Source of the DNA: Lachnoanaerobaculum umeaense
GTDB taxonomy: Bacteria > Bacillota > Clostridia > Lachnospirales > Lachnospiraceae
Assembly (NCBI RefSeq): GCF_003589745.1
Contig: NZ_CP032364.1
Coordinates: 2,046,001-2,110,000 of the forward strand
Length of the DNA stretch: 64,000 bases
Direction of reading: 5' to 3'
The translations under genes were made by a program, and so were the position numbers. Below the pieces are notes generated by a model. It did no database searches and was not told where the DNA came from. It saw only the letters and a program-made list of their open reading frames with translations. Shown here one piece after another: positions 17,957-26,848 of this stretch; within the stretch, counting starts at the first letter, position 1; every line of letters starts with the position of its first letter.

Positions 17957-19192
17957 TTAAATCATTCCTTTTTTTCTTATCGCCTCAAGCCAAGCCGGAA
18001 ATTCTTCCAATAATCTGGCATAAAGTTCCTCATTTGATACCTTTTGAAAATCATCCAAAGCAAAAAATCCGGCATTATCCACATATCTTCCTGTCATTGT
18101 ATCCAGTTTTTCAAGCACACCATAGTTTTTACCTCCCACACCCACAAACTGCCAGAAAATAGGAAGATGTGAGGCTTCTGTAATAATATTTCGTATTTCC
18201 TTTTTATTATTCACACCACCATCAGTGATAAAAAGCACATAGGCAGGAATCTTTGTATCCTTATATTCATCCACTACCATTCTCATTACAATAGGCTCAT
18301 TATTTCTTCCACCAAGCTCCATCATCAGATGTTTCCAGTCGTCAGGAACAGCCTTAGTATAATTTTTCAAATTTACACTGTCCATCTGCCTGGCTGTAGT
18401 GCCATAAAACCAGAAATCCAGCTCCCCATCATCATCAAACTGTACCGCCAAAGGCAATGTCTTATTTACAATAGACTGCACTGTACCATTCTTAAATCGT
18501 GGTACCATAGAACCTGAGATATCAAGAACAAGTCCAACTTTTGCAACTGTAGACTCAAGATTCTTTTTCTTTAGTTCAAATACCAGTGGCTTTACAAGGC
18601 TTATAAGCTCAGGTGCTTTCTCCATTTTCTTTTCAAGTAATATCTTTTGATTAGATGATGATAAATTCTGATTTGACTCATCTTTGACTTCTTCCCCACC
18701 AAAGTATTTCAAAAGTGCAGACAATCCGCCATCAAAGCCACTTGCCACGCAACCTATTCTCCATACATCTTTGCGGTATATTTCCATGACAATAACTGCC
18801 TTTTCCTTGGTGAAATCCTTGCCTCCAAGTTTCATTTCAATATCATTATCTCCTGATTGATATACTTTAGTCTCAAGACTATTCATCTCTCCCATAGTCT
18901 GATTGCCGTCAATACTTACAGTAAATACCAGCCTGTTAATAAAATCAGGAAGCGTTGAAAGATTTAGCGTATATCTTACTCCATCTGTTATATCTTCAAC
19001 TCTTAGCTCAGCATTAGGACTTGTCCTTTGATTATAGAAAATCATATATCCATCATCTGATAGTTTTCCGTTTTCATCCACCCCAAAGCAACAAAAGTCA
19101 TACTCTGCATTGCCTTTGACATTCATATCAACAAAGATATTCTCATTTAGATTTACGTGATTTTCAAGCTTATCCTTCCAACCTTTTACCAT
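17957..19192 (-). CDS. TerD domain - vWA domain fusion protein
   Basis: The 411-residue protein has an N-terminal TerD domain (~10-165; phrases FGVDENGKLSDDGYMIFYNQ and the later GFDGGLSALLKYFGG) and a C-terminal vWA domain with MIDAS residues in LVLDISGSMV (Asp224, Ser226, Ser228) and FITDGG. TerD domains bind calcium, and Ter proteins act in tellurite and phage/colicin stress phenotypes through unknown steps. It is cytoplasmic. It lies 14 bases after the TraX-like gene, so the two are probably co-transcribed. Confidence 0.9.
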   Translation of the reverse strand: MVKGWKDKLENHVNLNENIFVDMNVKGNAEYDFCCFGVDENGKLSDDGYMIFYNQRTSPNAELRVEDITDGVRYTLNLSTLPDFINRLVFTVSIDGNQTMGEMNSLETKVYQSGDNDIEMKLGGKDFTKEKAVIVMEIYRKDVWRIGCVASGFDGGLSALLKYFGGEEVKDESNQNLSSSNQKILLEKKMEKAPELISLVKPLVFELKKKNLESTVAKVGLVLDISGSMVPRFKNGTVQSIVNKTLPLAVQFDDDGELDFWFYGTTARQMDSVNLKNYTKAVPDDWKHLMMELGGRNNEPIVMRMVVDEYKDTKIPAYVLFITDGGVNNKKEIRNIITEASHLPIFWQFVGVGGKNYGVLEKLDTMTGRYVDNAGFFALDDFQKVSNEELYARLLEEFPAWLEAIRKKGMI

Positions 19193-19206
19193 ATTTCCCC
19201 CTTATA

Positions 19207-19959
19207 TTAAAATAAGATATTTACATTTCCATATAATAATATTCTGATAAAACCTATTAAAAATAAATGTGCCGGATAGTATATATAAAACAACCATTTC
19301 ATACTTTTATTGCTTCCGACTTCACCATTATACATTCTAAGTAGTGGTATACACAAACAAATAAACAGCTGTAATACCGCATAAACCCTGTCGATGAATA
19401 TAAAATAAACAGCCGCATATACTAAAGCAAAAATAATATAATCCACTGCCTGCTTTTTAAAATCCCCCCTATGCATATACAGAAAAAAAGGAACCATAAC
19501 TGCAATACATGACCAATCGGCAGGAAATGAAAGCAGATTTGCAAGTATTATAAGAAATACCGTTACAATCCCCGGCAATTTATGCTTTTGCACTGCAAAT
19601 ATCAGCGTTGCACCTATGGCAAGTGACCATATAACACTTGTTTGATTGAATATTCCGCTTTTAAAAGGCAATGGGCTAAGTCCAAAGGCAAAGCTGTATG
19701 CAAAATGTGATATTATTGCAAATAAAAATAATCGCTTTATGTATTTTATAGAGTCCTTAGTATAATAAGAACCCTCCGCTATAAAAAACCACATAATAGG
19801 AGCAGTAAGTCGTCCTATTATATGAAGTGCACATACAAACCATACCCTTTGAAGTCCCGGAAAAAGCAGCCATGTCAAGTGATCTATTGTCATTGCCACA
19901 ATAGCAATTAACTTTAAATCACCTGTATTTAAGCCTCTTTCTTTTATTTTTGAAAACAT
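19207..19959 (-). CDS. TraX family membrane protein
   Basis: The 250-residue protein has about eight hydrophobic segments and the family phrases LKLIAIVAMTIDHL, RLTAPIMWFFIAEG and YYPAHLFLIGFIRILLYG near the end. TraX of the F plasmid acetylates pilin, but chromosomal TraX-like proteins in Firmicutes are membrane acyltransferase-like proteins of unknown target. There are no conjugation genes nearby, so a pilin role is unlikely. It is first in a two-gene operon with TerD-vWA. Confidence 0.9.
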   Translation of the reverse strand: MFSKIKERGLNTGDLKLIAIVAMTIDHLTWLLFPGLQRVWFVCALHIIGRLTAPIMWFFIAEGSYYTKDSIKYIKRLFLFAIISHFAYSFAFGLSPLPFKSGIFNQTSVIWSLAIGATLIFAVQKHKLPGIVTVFLIILANLLSFPADWSCIAVMVPFFLYMHRGDFKKQAVDYIIFALVYAAVYFIFIDRVYAVLQLFICLCIPLLRMYNGEVGSNKSMKWLFYIYYPAHLFLIGFIRILLYGNVNILF

Positions 19960-20011
19960 AGTTTATGTTCCTTTCAAGTTCAATACATTAAATGCATGTA
20001 CTTTAATAAAA

Positions 20012-20890
20012 CTATAATATACTCTCGTAATTTGTTGGAAAACCTATTAATGACAGGTCTAAAATATCGTTAAATCTTTCAATAAGTTTTATTAGTTCAT
20101 TTTTTAATTCAGTTCTTAACTCGACTGATGGTAATCTATACTTCAAAACCATAATATACGCAAATAAAGAATCATTATTTACACTTGGATTGTCTCGTAA
20201 AAAATTTCCTGATAGCTTTGCCGGTGGATTATATCTTGTATTAATCAGCCTAGCTGCATGTGAACATTTATTTCTAAGTACTGACATACAGTGTAAATGA
20301 TTAGCCAATGTCTTACTTCCTATGCCAATCCGAACTGCTATCCTATCTTGTGAGCTTTTAAACATTGCACTATATAACATAGAAACACTTAAAAAAGACA
20401 TAAGTTCAAACATAGCCCATAACGGCATTTTCCCATTATAATTTTGCTTATGATGTTTTACAATTAAACTATCATTATAATATTTTTCTTCCTTTTCAAA
20501 TTTTTCAATTATCCTATTAAATCCATCTTTATTGAAATAATTATTTACATCGTAGTGTTGATCATGAGGAAATTCTTTACACTTTTCCAAAGAAAATATA
20601 TTAGAGATATGTGTCTTATAGTACACCTCATTTATTTCCAGATATTTCCTTAGCAAGGTTCTTAGCATAGCATCAAACTTGTATAAACCGTAAATTTCTG
20701 ATAATTTATGTTTTGAAACAAGATCACTGCTTGATGGATTTTTTCTAAACTGTAATGTATATCCTGTAATACGATAATAACTTACTTGTTCTAAAATATG
20801 ATTAGCATCTGATTCATTATCTATTTCTATACCATGCATCTCTAATTTACTCAACTGTTCATCAATTGTCAGAGGACGCTTCAATTCCAT
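20012..20890 (-). CDS. Abi_2 (AbiD/AbiF-type) HEPN abortive-infection protein
   Basis: The 292-residue protein matches the Abi_2 family: the N-terminal phrase KRPLTIDEQLSKLEMHGI, then LEQVSYYRITGYTLQFR, and the HEPN ribonuclease motif R-x4-H as RNKCSH (Arg206-His211). Such proteins are thought to cleave RNA and arrest growth during phage infection. The ATG at 20888-20890 follows AGGAG by eight bases; the longer frame to 20947 runs through the upstream RNA and is not used. The gene lies right after a small structured RNA with its own promoter and terminator, the arrangement described for abiF genes and their RNA. Confidence 0.9.
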   Translation of the reverse strand: MELKRPLTIDEQLSKLEMHGIEIDNESDANHILEQVSYYRITGYTLQFRKNPSSSDLVSKHKLSEIYGLYKFDAMLRTLLRKYLEINEVYYKTHISNIFSLEKCKEFPHDQHYDVNNYFNKDGFNRIIEKFEKEEKYYNDSLIVKHHKQNYNGKMPLWAMFELMSFLSVSMLYSAMFKSSQDRIAVRIGIGSKTLANHLHCMSVLRNKCSHAARLINTRYNPPAKLSGNFLRDNPSVNNDSLFAYIMVLKYRLPSVELRTELKNELIKLIERFNDILDLSLIGFPTNYESIL

Positions 20891-20910
20891 TATATTATCT
20901 CCTAAATTGT

Positions 20911-20971
20911 AAAAAGGTCGAGATAAGAATCTCGACCTGGTCCCCAATGCAATGACTGGGCAACTCTGTTA
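20911..20971 (-). ncRNA. abiF-type small structured RNA upstream of the Abi gene
   Basis: On the minus strand, ~60 bases downstream of a TATAAT box contain a first hairpin (CCCAGT/ATTGGG around CATTGC) and then a 10-bp perfect hairpin (AGGTCGAGAT/ATCTCGACCT, four-base loop, 20915-20938) followed by TTTTT. This is a complete short transcription unit ending 8 bases before the Abi ribosome site. A conserved RNA (abiF motif) is known from the literature to precede abiF genes. I match it by position and architecture, not by running a covariance model. The 5' end is estimated from the promoter. Confidence 0.7.
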
Positions 20972-20977
20972 GATACT

Positions 20978-21005
20978 ATTATACATTAAATTTAAAAAAA
21001 TCCAA
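20978..21005 (-). promoter_or_regulatory. promoter of the Abi-associated RNA
   Basis: On the minus strand a perfect TATAAT lies at 20978-20983, a 16-base spacer follows upstream, and TTGGAT (weak -35) lies at 21000-21005. It starts transcription at about 20971. Confidence 0.6.
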
Positions 21006-21183
21006 GTACTACATATTGATTTTATCTTCTCAATATTAACTATATTTAGTTTTATGTCAATTTTTTTAGGCTTCCCTAATCTTTTATCATAGAAAAACAC
21101 CTTAAATCATGCTATATTTATATATACATAATCTACGTTTATTATTTAATCTTTCATTTTCCTATATTGAAAGGATAAGTTGT

Positions 21184-21519
21184 ATGAATTCAGAAAAAGC
21201 AGAAAAGAAAAGGCATGATGAATTACAGGCCGTAACTCGGATGATAGAAATATACTGTCGTGGGAAGCATGGCCATAATATCTCTCTCTGTAAAGATTGT
21301 CAGAATCTTATGGACTATGCACGCTCAAGAATTGAGCATTGCCCATTTATGGAAAGTAAAAGTTTTTGCAGTAATTGTATTGTTCACTGTTATTCTCCTG
21401 ATATGAGAGTAAAAATCAAAAAGGTAATGCGTTATTCGGGACCGCGTATCATGTTTTACCACCCGGTCATGTGTATAAATCATGCTCTTACATCTTTAAC
21501 AGCTAAATTAAAAATATAG
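21184..21519 (+). CDS. YgbA-like nitrous oxide-stimulated promoter family protein
   Basis: The 111-residue Cys-rich protein has the family layout: CRGKHGHNISLCKDCQNLMDYA, then IEHCPFMESKSFCSNCIVHCY, then MRYSGPRIMFYHPV. Family members in Enterobacteria are induced by nitric oxide; the Cys pattern suggests metal binding. The start used is the ATG at 21184 with GAAAGGA upstream. It precedes a CydDC-like exporter by 70 bases on the same strand, which suggests a joint role in redox or nitrosative stress. The upstream 25 codons of the open frame have no ribosome site. Confidence 0.85.
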   Translation: MNSEKAEKKRHDELQAVTRMIEIYCRGKHGHNISLCKDCQNLMDYARSRIEHCPFMESKSFCSNCIVHCYSPDMRVKIKKVMRYSGPRIMFYHPVMCINHALTSLTAKLKI

Positions 21520-21588
21520 CCTGGAGTTATGTATTCCAAACACACTATATTTATTGATATTACAAAATAATATGGAGGTCTTTAGTTT

Positions 21589-23331
21589 ATGATCAAGATG
21601 AGACTTATTCGTCTATTGAAAGGCTCCGGAAAGTATATCCTCTACCAGGTTCTTTGGCAATGGATATCTCTTATTATGCAAATAATCATTGCAATAAATA
21701 TTACCGGACTTATTCAGGAAGTTTTCTTAGATACAGCCTTTGAATATCATATTCCAAGAGTTGTTATTGTCGTCATTGTAGGTGCTTTGATAAGAGCAGT
21801 ATGTGATAAACTCTACAGCAAAGCAAGTTTTCATGCCGGTGCAAATGTAAAGAGAATCTTGCGTAACCGTATCTATGAAAAGGTACTTCGCTTAGGTCCT
21901 GCTTACAGAGAACAGGTACATACCTCTGAAATCGTACAAATGGCAGGTGAGGGTGTGGAACAGCTTGAAGTATATTTTAGCAGATATTTGAGTCAGTTTT
22001 TCTACTCCCTACTTGCTCCACTTACTCTATTTATAGTTGTAATGAGAATCAGTATGAAATCGGCTGTTATTCTTCTTGTAGCAGTACCTCTAATACCCAT
22101 AGTTATAATGCTTGTAATGATAGTAGCTAAAAAACTGCTCAGCCATTACTTTGACATATATTACGGTCTTGGTGACAGCTTCCTTGAAAAGTTGCAAGGT
22201 ATGACAACTCTTAAGATATATCAGGCTGATAAAGCTGCTGCAGATGATATGGATAGAGAGTCGGAACAATTTAGAAAAATAACAATGAAAGTTTTGATGA
22301 TGCAGCTTAACAGTACCTCTGTTATGGATATAGTGGCATATGGCGGTGCAGCTGTAGGAATTATCAGTGCCCTTTCACAGTTTTATAAAGCTGAGGTTTC
22401 TCTTTTTGGAATGCTGATGATCTTATTCCTTGCGGCAGAATTTTTTCTTCCAATGCGAATTTTAGGAAGTTTTTTCCATATAGGTATGAACGGAATGAAA
22501 GCAAGTGATCGTATATTTGCATTCCTTGATCTCCCTGAGCAACAAAGAGGTAGTAAAGAAATAAGTGATAAAGAGATAAAAATATCACTTGAGAACCTTT
22601 CTTTCTCGTACGACTCAAGTAAGACCATATTAAATGGAATAGATATGACTATTGCACCAAAGTCCTTTGTTTCAATAGTAGGTGTCTCAGGTTCCGGTAA
22701 ATCCACTATAGCAGGCATACTTATGGGTAGAAATCCTAAATACAAAGGAAGTCTGAAGATAAATAATGACGAGCATAGCGAACTTACAAGCAAAACAATT
22801 CTCTCTCATTTTACTTTAGTGGGACATCGCAGTTGGATATTTGCAGGTACTGTAAGAGAAAATCTTTTGATGGGCAATCCAAATGCTACAGAAAAAGAAA
22901 TGAATGAGGCGCTGGAAAAGGTCAATCTTCTTGCCTTTATCAATTCTCAAGACGGACTTGATACAAAACTGACCTCAAATGCAAGCAATCTCTCGGGAGG
23001 GCAAAAGCAAAGACTCTCACTTGCAAGAGCTCTTCTTCATAATACACCTGTATATATCTTTGATGAGGCCACTTCAAATGTTGATGCCGGAAGTGAAGAG
23101 ATAATAATGAATGTAATACATGAATTATCAAAGACAAAAACCATTATCCTTATATCACACAGACTTGCAAATGTTGTTAACAGTGATGAGATATTTATGC
23201 TTAAGAACGGAAGTATCGTAGAATCAGGGCTTCACTTTGAACTTATGAATAATAAAGGTGCTTATGAAAAACTCTTTACAGAGCAGATGAATCTTGAGAA
23301 TTTCTCAAAAAGAAAGGAGGTGGCACAATAA
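21589..23331 (+). CDS. ABC transporter, fused permease and ATPase, CydD-like
   Basis: The 580-residue half-transporter has an N-terminal membrane domain (~1-310, six segments) and a C-terminal ATPase with Walker A GVSGSGKST, signature LSGGQKQR, Walker B VYIFDEATSN and switch His ILISHRLA. It ends one base into the next gene (TAATG overlap), the mark of a heterodimer. CydDC exporters move thiols such as cysteine or glutathione, or bind heme, and are needed for cytochrome bd. Here no cyd oxidase genes are nearby, so the substrate is open. Confidence 0.88.
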   Translation: MIKMRLIRLLKGSGKYILYQVLWQWISLIMQIIIAINITGLIQEVFLDTAFEYHIPRVVIVVIVGALIRAVCDKLYSKASFHAGANVKRILRNRIYEKVLRLGPAYREQVHTSEIVQMAGEGVEQLEVYFSRYLSQFFYSLLAPLTLFIVVMRISMKSAVILLVAVPLIPIVIMLVMIVAKKLLSHYFDIYYGLGDSFLEKLQGMTTLKIYQADKAAADDMDRESEQFRKITMKVLMMQLNSTSVMDIVAYGGAAVGIISALSQFYKAEVSLFGMLMILFLAAEFFLPMRILGSFFHIGMNGMKASDRIFAFLDLPEQQRGSKEISDKEIKISLENLSFSYDSSKTILNGIDMTIAPKSFVSIVGVSGSGKSTIAGILMGRNPKYKGSLKINNDEHSELTSKTILSHFTLVGHRSWIFAGTVRENLLMGNPNATEKEMNEALEKVNLLAFINSQDGLDTKLTSNASNLSGGQKQRLSLARALLHNTPVYIFDEATSNVDAGSEEIIMNVIHELSKTKTIILISHRLANVVNSDEIFMLKNGSIVESGLHFELMNNKGAYEKLFTEQMNLENFSKRKEVAQ

Positions 23332-25019
23332 TGAAACAAACCACAAGAAGATCCGGGCTTTCTATTATGAGAAGTCTGATTGTTTTGGTAAAGCCTTTGA
23401 CAGGCGTTATGTTACTTGGAATTTTTTTGGGAGTCATCGGCTTTTTATGTGCTATCTTTCTTACTATTACAGGTGGCTACGGTATACTGTATGGACTTTA
23501 TAATCTATTAAATAATGGCTTTACTTCCGCTCCAAATCTTTCAAGAACAATATTCATTTCCCTTATCATAATGGCTGTTGCAAGGGGTATTCTTCACTAT
23601 GGTGAACAGTACTGTAATCACTATATCGCATTCAGAATACTTGCAATTATAAGACATAAGGTTTTTGCAGTACTTAGAAAGCTCTGTCCTGCAAAACTTG
23701 AGGGTAAGGAAAAAGGTAACCTTATTGCTATTATAACAAGTGATATAGAGTTATTGGAGGTATTCTTTGCACATACCATATCACCTATAGCCATTGCTTT
23801 TATAACATCTCTTATAATGATTATATTTATATGGTCACAACATCCTATTGCAGGTATTATTTCATTGCTTGCATACATGACTGTAGGAATTGCTCTTCCT
23901 CTTTGGAACGGTAGTCGCAGTGCAGATGCCGGAATGAAATTTAGAAATAATGTAGGTGAACTAAATAACTTTGTCATAAACAGTATGTATGGTGTTGACG
24001 AAATATTACAGTATAATCAAGGTAAGATACGCTTAAATGAGATGGACTCAAAGTCTTTAGAACTGTCTGATAATCAAAAAAAGCTCAGCTTTTTTGAGGG
24101 TTCTCAAAGAGCTGTAACAAACCTTGTTATACAGCTTTTCTCATGGTTAATGTTCTTTTGTATGCTGATGCTTTATAAAAATGAGAGCATAGAATTTTCA
24201 CAGATGCTTATTGCTACATTGGCTATGATGAGTTCTTTTGGACCGACTGTTGCTCTCTCTTCTCTCTCAAATAATTTAAATCAGACTCTTGCCTGTGGTG
24301 AGCGTGTATTATCATTACTTGAGGAAGTACCGACTGTGGAAGAAGTATCAGACAAAGAAGCTACATCCTTTGAAGGTGCAGATGTTGATAATGTAAACTT
24401 TTCATATGGTGAAGAGACCATACTTGACAATGTCTCACTGGATATCAAAAAAGGTAAGGTCCTTGGAATACATGGTGTAAGCGGATCCGGTAAATCCACC
24501 TTATTGAAGCTTTTAATGAGATTCTGGGATGTAAATACAGGTGAAGTTCATATTTCAGGTAAGAATATTAAGAATGTTAACACCAAGGATCTTCGTGAAA
24601 TGACAGGATATGTTACTCAGGAAACTGTGATGTTTCAGGGAACTATTGCAGATAATATAAGAGTGTCCAAACAGGGTGCAACTCTTGAAGAGATTCAAAA
24701 TGCTGCTAAGAAAGCAAGTATACATGATTTTATATCAAGCCTTCCAAATGGTTATGACACCAATGTCGGTGAGCTTGGTGATTCACTCTCTGACGGTGAG
24801 AAGCAGCGAGTAGGACTTGCCAGAGCCTTCTTACATGATGGTGATTTCCTGCTTCTGGATGAGCCTACCAGCAATCTTGATGTACTGAATGAAGGTATTA
24901 TCTTAAAGTCACTCTCAGAGGAAAGCTTCGGAAAGACTATTGTACTGGTTTCACATAGAAAATCCACAATGTCTCTTGTTGATGAGACCTATGAAATGGC
25001 TAATGGCAGATTCTCATAA
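23331..25019 (+). CDS. ABC transporter, fused permease and ATPase, CydC-like partner
   Basis: The 562-residue partner half has six membrane segments (~20-310) and an ATPase domain with Walker A GVSGSGKST and Walker B FLLLDEPTSN. The signature is LSDGEKQR rather than LSGGQ, an asymmetric site as seen in many heterodimeric exporters. It starts within the stop codon of the first half, so the two are translated together. A terminator follows. It should act in the cytoplasmic membrane with its neighbour; the substrate is not evident. Confidence 0.88.
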   Translation: MKQTTRRSGLSIMRSLIVLVKPLTGVMLLGIFLGVIGFLCAIFLTITGGYGILYGLYNLLNNGFTSAPNLSRTIFISLIIMAVARGILHYGEQYCNHYIAFRILAIIRHKVFAVLRKLCPAKLEGKEKGNLIAIITSDIELLEVFFAHTISPIAIAFITSLIMIIFIWSQHPIAGIISLLAYMTVGIALPLWNGSRSADAGMKFRNNVGELNNFVINSMYGVDEILQYNQGKIRLNEMDSKSLELSDNQKKLSFFEGSQRAVTNLVIQLFSWLMFFCMLMLYKNESIEFSQMLIATLAMMSSFGPTVALSSLSNNLNQTLACGERVLSLLEEVPTVEEVSDKEATSFEGADVDNVNFSYGEETILDNVSLDIKKGKVLGIHGVSGSGKSTLLKLLMRFWDVNTGEVHISGKNIKNVNTKDLREMTGYVTQETVMFQGTIADNIRVSKQGATLEEIQNAAKKASIHDFISSLPNGYDTNVGELGDSLSDGEKQRVGLARAFLHDGDFLLLDEPTSNLDVLNEGIILKSLSEESFGKTIVLVSHRKSTMSLVDETYEMANGRFS

Positions 25020-25025
25020 AATTAA

Positions 25026-25064
25026 AAAGCACATAGACTATAGTTTCTCAAGGCTATGTGCTTT
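25026..25064. terminator. bidirectional terminator between convergent genes
   Basis: AAAGCACATAG at 25026-25036 pairs with CTATGTGCTTT at 25054-25064. It lies between the end of the ABC exporter and the end of the minus-strand TPR-like gene. Confidence 0.75.
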
Positions 25065-25069
25065 ATCCT

Positions 25070-25498
25070 TTATTTTCTTGACTTGTAAAATTCCTTATAC
25101 TTAGGATCGTCATATTCAAAATATCTGTAACTTACCGCCTTTATTTTTACAATTTTCTGCCATATTTCAAATGCCTTATCAAGCTCACCGTTTTCATATG
25201 CATACTTTCCCTTCATATGCTCCAATTCTTCATCAAAATTATGTAAGTTATCATTATTTTCAGTCATTCTTTCAAGCCATATTTTGGCATTTACCAGATC
25301 ATTATTTTCAATAGATTTATTAAAGAAAGATTTGGCATATCCATAGCCCTGATTCCACTTAGCTCCTGACTCCGGAAATGCTCTCCAACCTTTATCTGCA
25401 CTTTCAAATCCCTCTTTTATATTACCTTCATTAATTTTACTTACTGCATCCTTGCCGTATTCTATAACACTTGCATATTTTTCTGCATCTAACAACAT
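25070..25498 (-). CDS. small TPR-like helical protein, unknown function
   Basis: The 142-residue protein reads as helical pairs (GKDAVSKINEGNIKEGFESAD, then SIENNDLVNAKIWLERMTENN, then YAYENGELDKAFEIWQKIVK), the look of TPR repeats. It is soluble and cytoplasmic. Such small proteins often accompany polymorphic toxins as immunity proteins. A relic of its 5' end lies at 32.2 kb joined to an SMI1/KNR4 relic, linking it to the immunity-like cluster there. No toxin is seen. The ATG has GGGAGAA upstream. Confidence 0.65.
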   Translation of the reverse strand: MLLDAEKYASVIEYGKDAVSKINEGNIKEGFESADKGWRAFPESGAKWNQGYGYAKSFFNKSIENNDLVNAKIWLERMTENNDNLHNFDEELEHMKGKYAYENGELDKAFEIWQKIVKIKAVSYRYFEYDDPKYKEFYKSRK

Positions 25499-25539
25499 AT
25501 TTATTCTCCCTTTATTTGTATTTCCAACATTATCTGATT

Positions 25540-25641
25540 TTATTTAACGTCTTTACTCAACAGCTTCATATATGATAAGTCTATAGCAAATGCTTCAAGT
25601 GGATCTGTAAGTCTTTGTTTAAATAAAATTATTACTATCAA
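25540..25641 (-). pseudogene. 3' end of an unidentified gene
   Basis: A frame reading FELIVIILFKQRLTDPLEAF and ending SYMKLLSKDVK then TAA (25540-25542) lies just upstream of the TPR-like gene in the same orientation. It has no start codon and runs into the terminator at its 5' side. It looks like the tail of a lost gene, perhaps the toxin or coding partner that stood before this small protein. Confidence 0.35.
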
Positions 25642-25648
25642 TTCAAAA

Positions 25649-25673
25649 GAAGCCGGAATAAGAATCCGACTTC
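25649..25673 (-). terminator. terminator after the CAP-domain gene
   Basis: GAAGCCGGA and TCCGACTTC arms with one wobble, followed by TTTTGAATTG on the minus strand, 34 bases after the stop codon. Confidence 0.6.
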
Positions 25674-25706
25674 ACCATGTAAAAAATATGACACTATAAG
25701 TTCACT

Positions 25707-26726
25707 CTAATAATCTGAGCTTCTGCCAAAAACCTGTACCCAATGCAGCTTACCATTCTCAATATGGCATCCTACACCTATTGAATCATAACTTGGGTTA
25801 AGGATATTTGCTCTATGTCCTGCGGAATTCATCCAAGAGTTCATTACATTAGTAGGATTTGTTTGACCTTTTGCAATATTTTCTGCTTTACCAGTAAATC
25901 CGCTAGGGAATGCAGTAAAGCAATCTGTACCATCCGGCCTATCATGTGAGAATAATATTACAAGTTCTTTACTACGTAAATGTGCTGTATCCATCAATCC
26001 GCTATCCATGCTTAGTGCGGATAATCCATTCTTAGCTCTCTCCGCATTAACAATTTCAATAACTTCTCTTTCATACTCATCTGTGGATATCTGAGCTTTT
26101 GTTTCCTGTCTGTAATAGTCCTGTGTAGTAGTATCACTATTTGAGCTATTACTTCCACTATTTGAACTGTTATTACTTCTTGTACTTCCGCCACCTGAAC
26201 TGCTATTGCTTCTTGTGCTTCCACCACCTGAACCGCTATTACTTCTTGTACTTCCGCCACCTGAACCACTGTTACTTCTTTTTGTACCTCCACCACTTGA
26301 GCTATTGTTGCTTCTTGTTGTATTGTAGGTTGAAGCATTTGGTCTATATAGTCCACTTCCATCTACATAATATCCATCAGGTGTAATGGTATTAGTATCC
26401 AGCCTGCCACCATTTGCCGGATTAAGATAATACCAGGCATTATTTATCTCTACCCAACCAACCTTCATATCACCATTGTTAGGATCTAAATAATACCAGC
26501 CACCACCATAGTTTAGCCAGCCTGTTTGCATATATCCGGAACCATCCATATAGTACCATATGTTATTAATACTTAGCCATGAAGATGATGGATAAGATCC
26601 GTTTGAAAGCTGATACCACCATCCTCTATTATCCCTTCTCCAACCACTGTTATCCGCAAATGTAGGCACTGCCATCATAACGGTTGTGGCAACAGCTGCT
26701 ATTGCTAACAAAACACTTTTTCTCAT
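25707..26726 (-). CDS. secreted CAP (SCP/PR-1) domain protein with cell-wall-binding repeats
   Basis: The 339-residue protein has a signal peptide (MRKSVLLAIAAVATTVMMAVPTFA, cleavage near 24/25), then four aromatic cell-wall/choline-binding-type repeats (for example WLNYGGGWYYLDPNNGDMKVGW), a Ser/Gly-rich linker of near-identical TRSNSGSGGGS units (~140-195), and a C-terminal CAP domain (~215-339) with HLRSKELVILFSHDRPDG and AENIAKGQ and the late MNSAGHRANIL. It is exported and held to the wall through the repeats. CAP domains have unclear activity in bacteria. The linker is repetitive and could vary in length. Confidence 0.93.
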   Translation of the reverse strand: MRKSVLLAIAAVATTVMMAVPTFADNSGWRRDNRGWWYQLSNGSYPSSSWLSINNIWYYMDGSGYMQTGWLNYGGGWYYLDPNNGDMKVGWVEINNAWYYLNPANGGRLDTNTITPDGYYVDGSGLYRPNASTYNTTRSNNSSSGGGTKRSNSGSGGGSTRSNSGSGGGSTRSNSSSGGGSTRSNNSSNSGSNSSNSDTTTQDYYRQETKAQISTDEYEREVIEIVNAERAKNGLSALSMDSGLMDTAHLRSKELVILFSHDRPDGTDCFTAFPSGFTGKAENIAKGQTNPTNVMNSWMNSAGHRANILNPSYDSIGVGCHIENGKLHWVQVFGRSSDY

Positions 26727-26848
26727 ACAAATCTCCTTTCACTATATCATTCTAAACAAATATGATAAAAAGCTACTGTAATTTATTATACCACATTTAT
26801 CATATGAATATACATTTTTTACATTAATAATGGTTAATCACCCATATA

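Noticed and set aside
12352..19192. A complete tellurite-resistance (ter) operon
   Set aside because: Only a vWA protein and a TerD-vWA fusion are present, 5 kb apart with unrelated fruK-fruA and others between; no terB, terC or terZ genes were seen.
20890..20947. Longer N-terminus of the Abi protein
   Set aside because: These codons lie in the terminator hairpin of the small RNA, and the AGGAG site points to the ATG at 20890.
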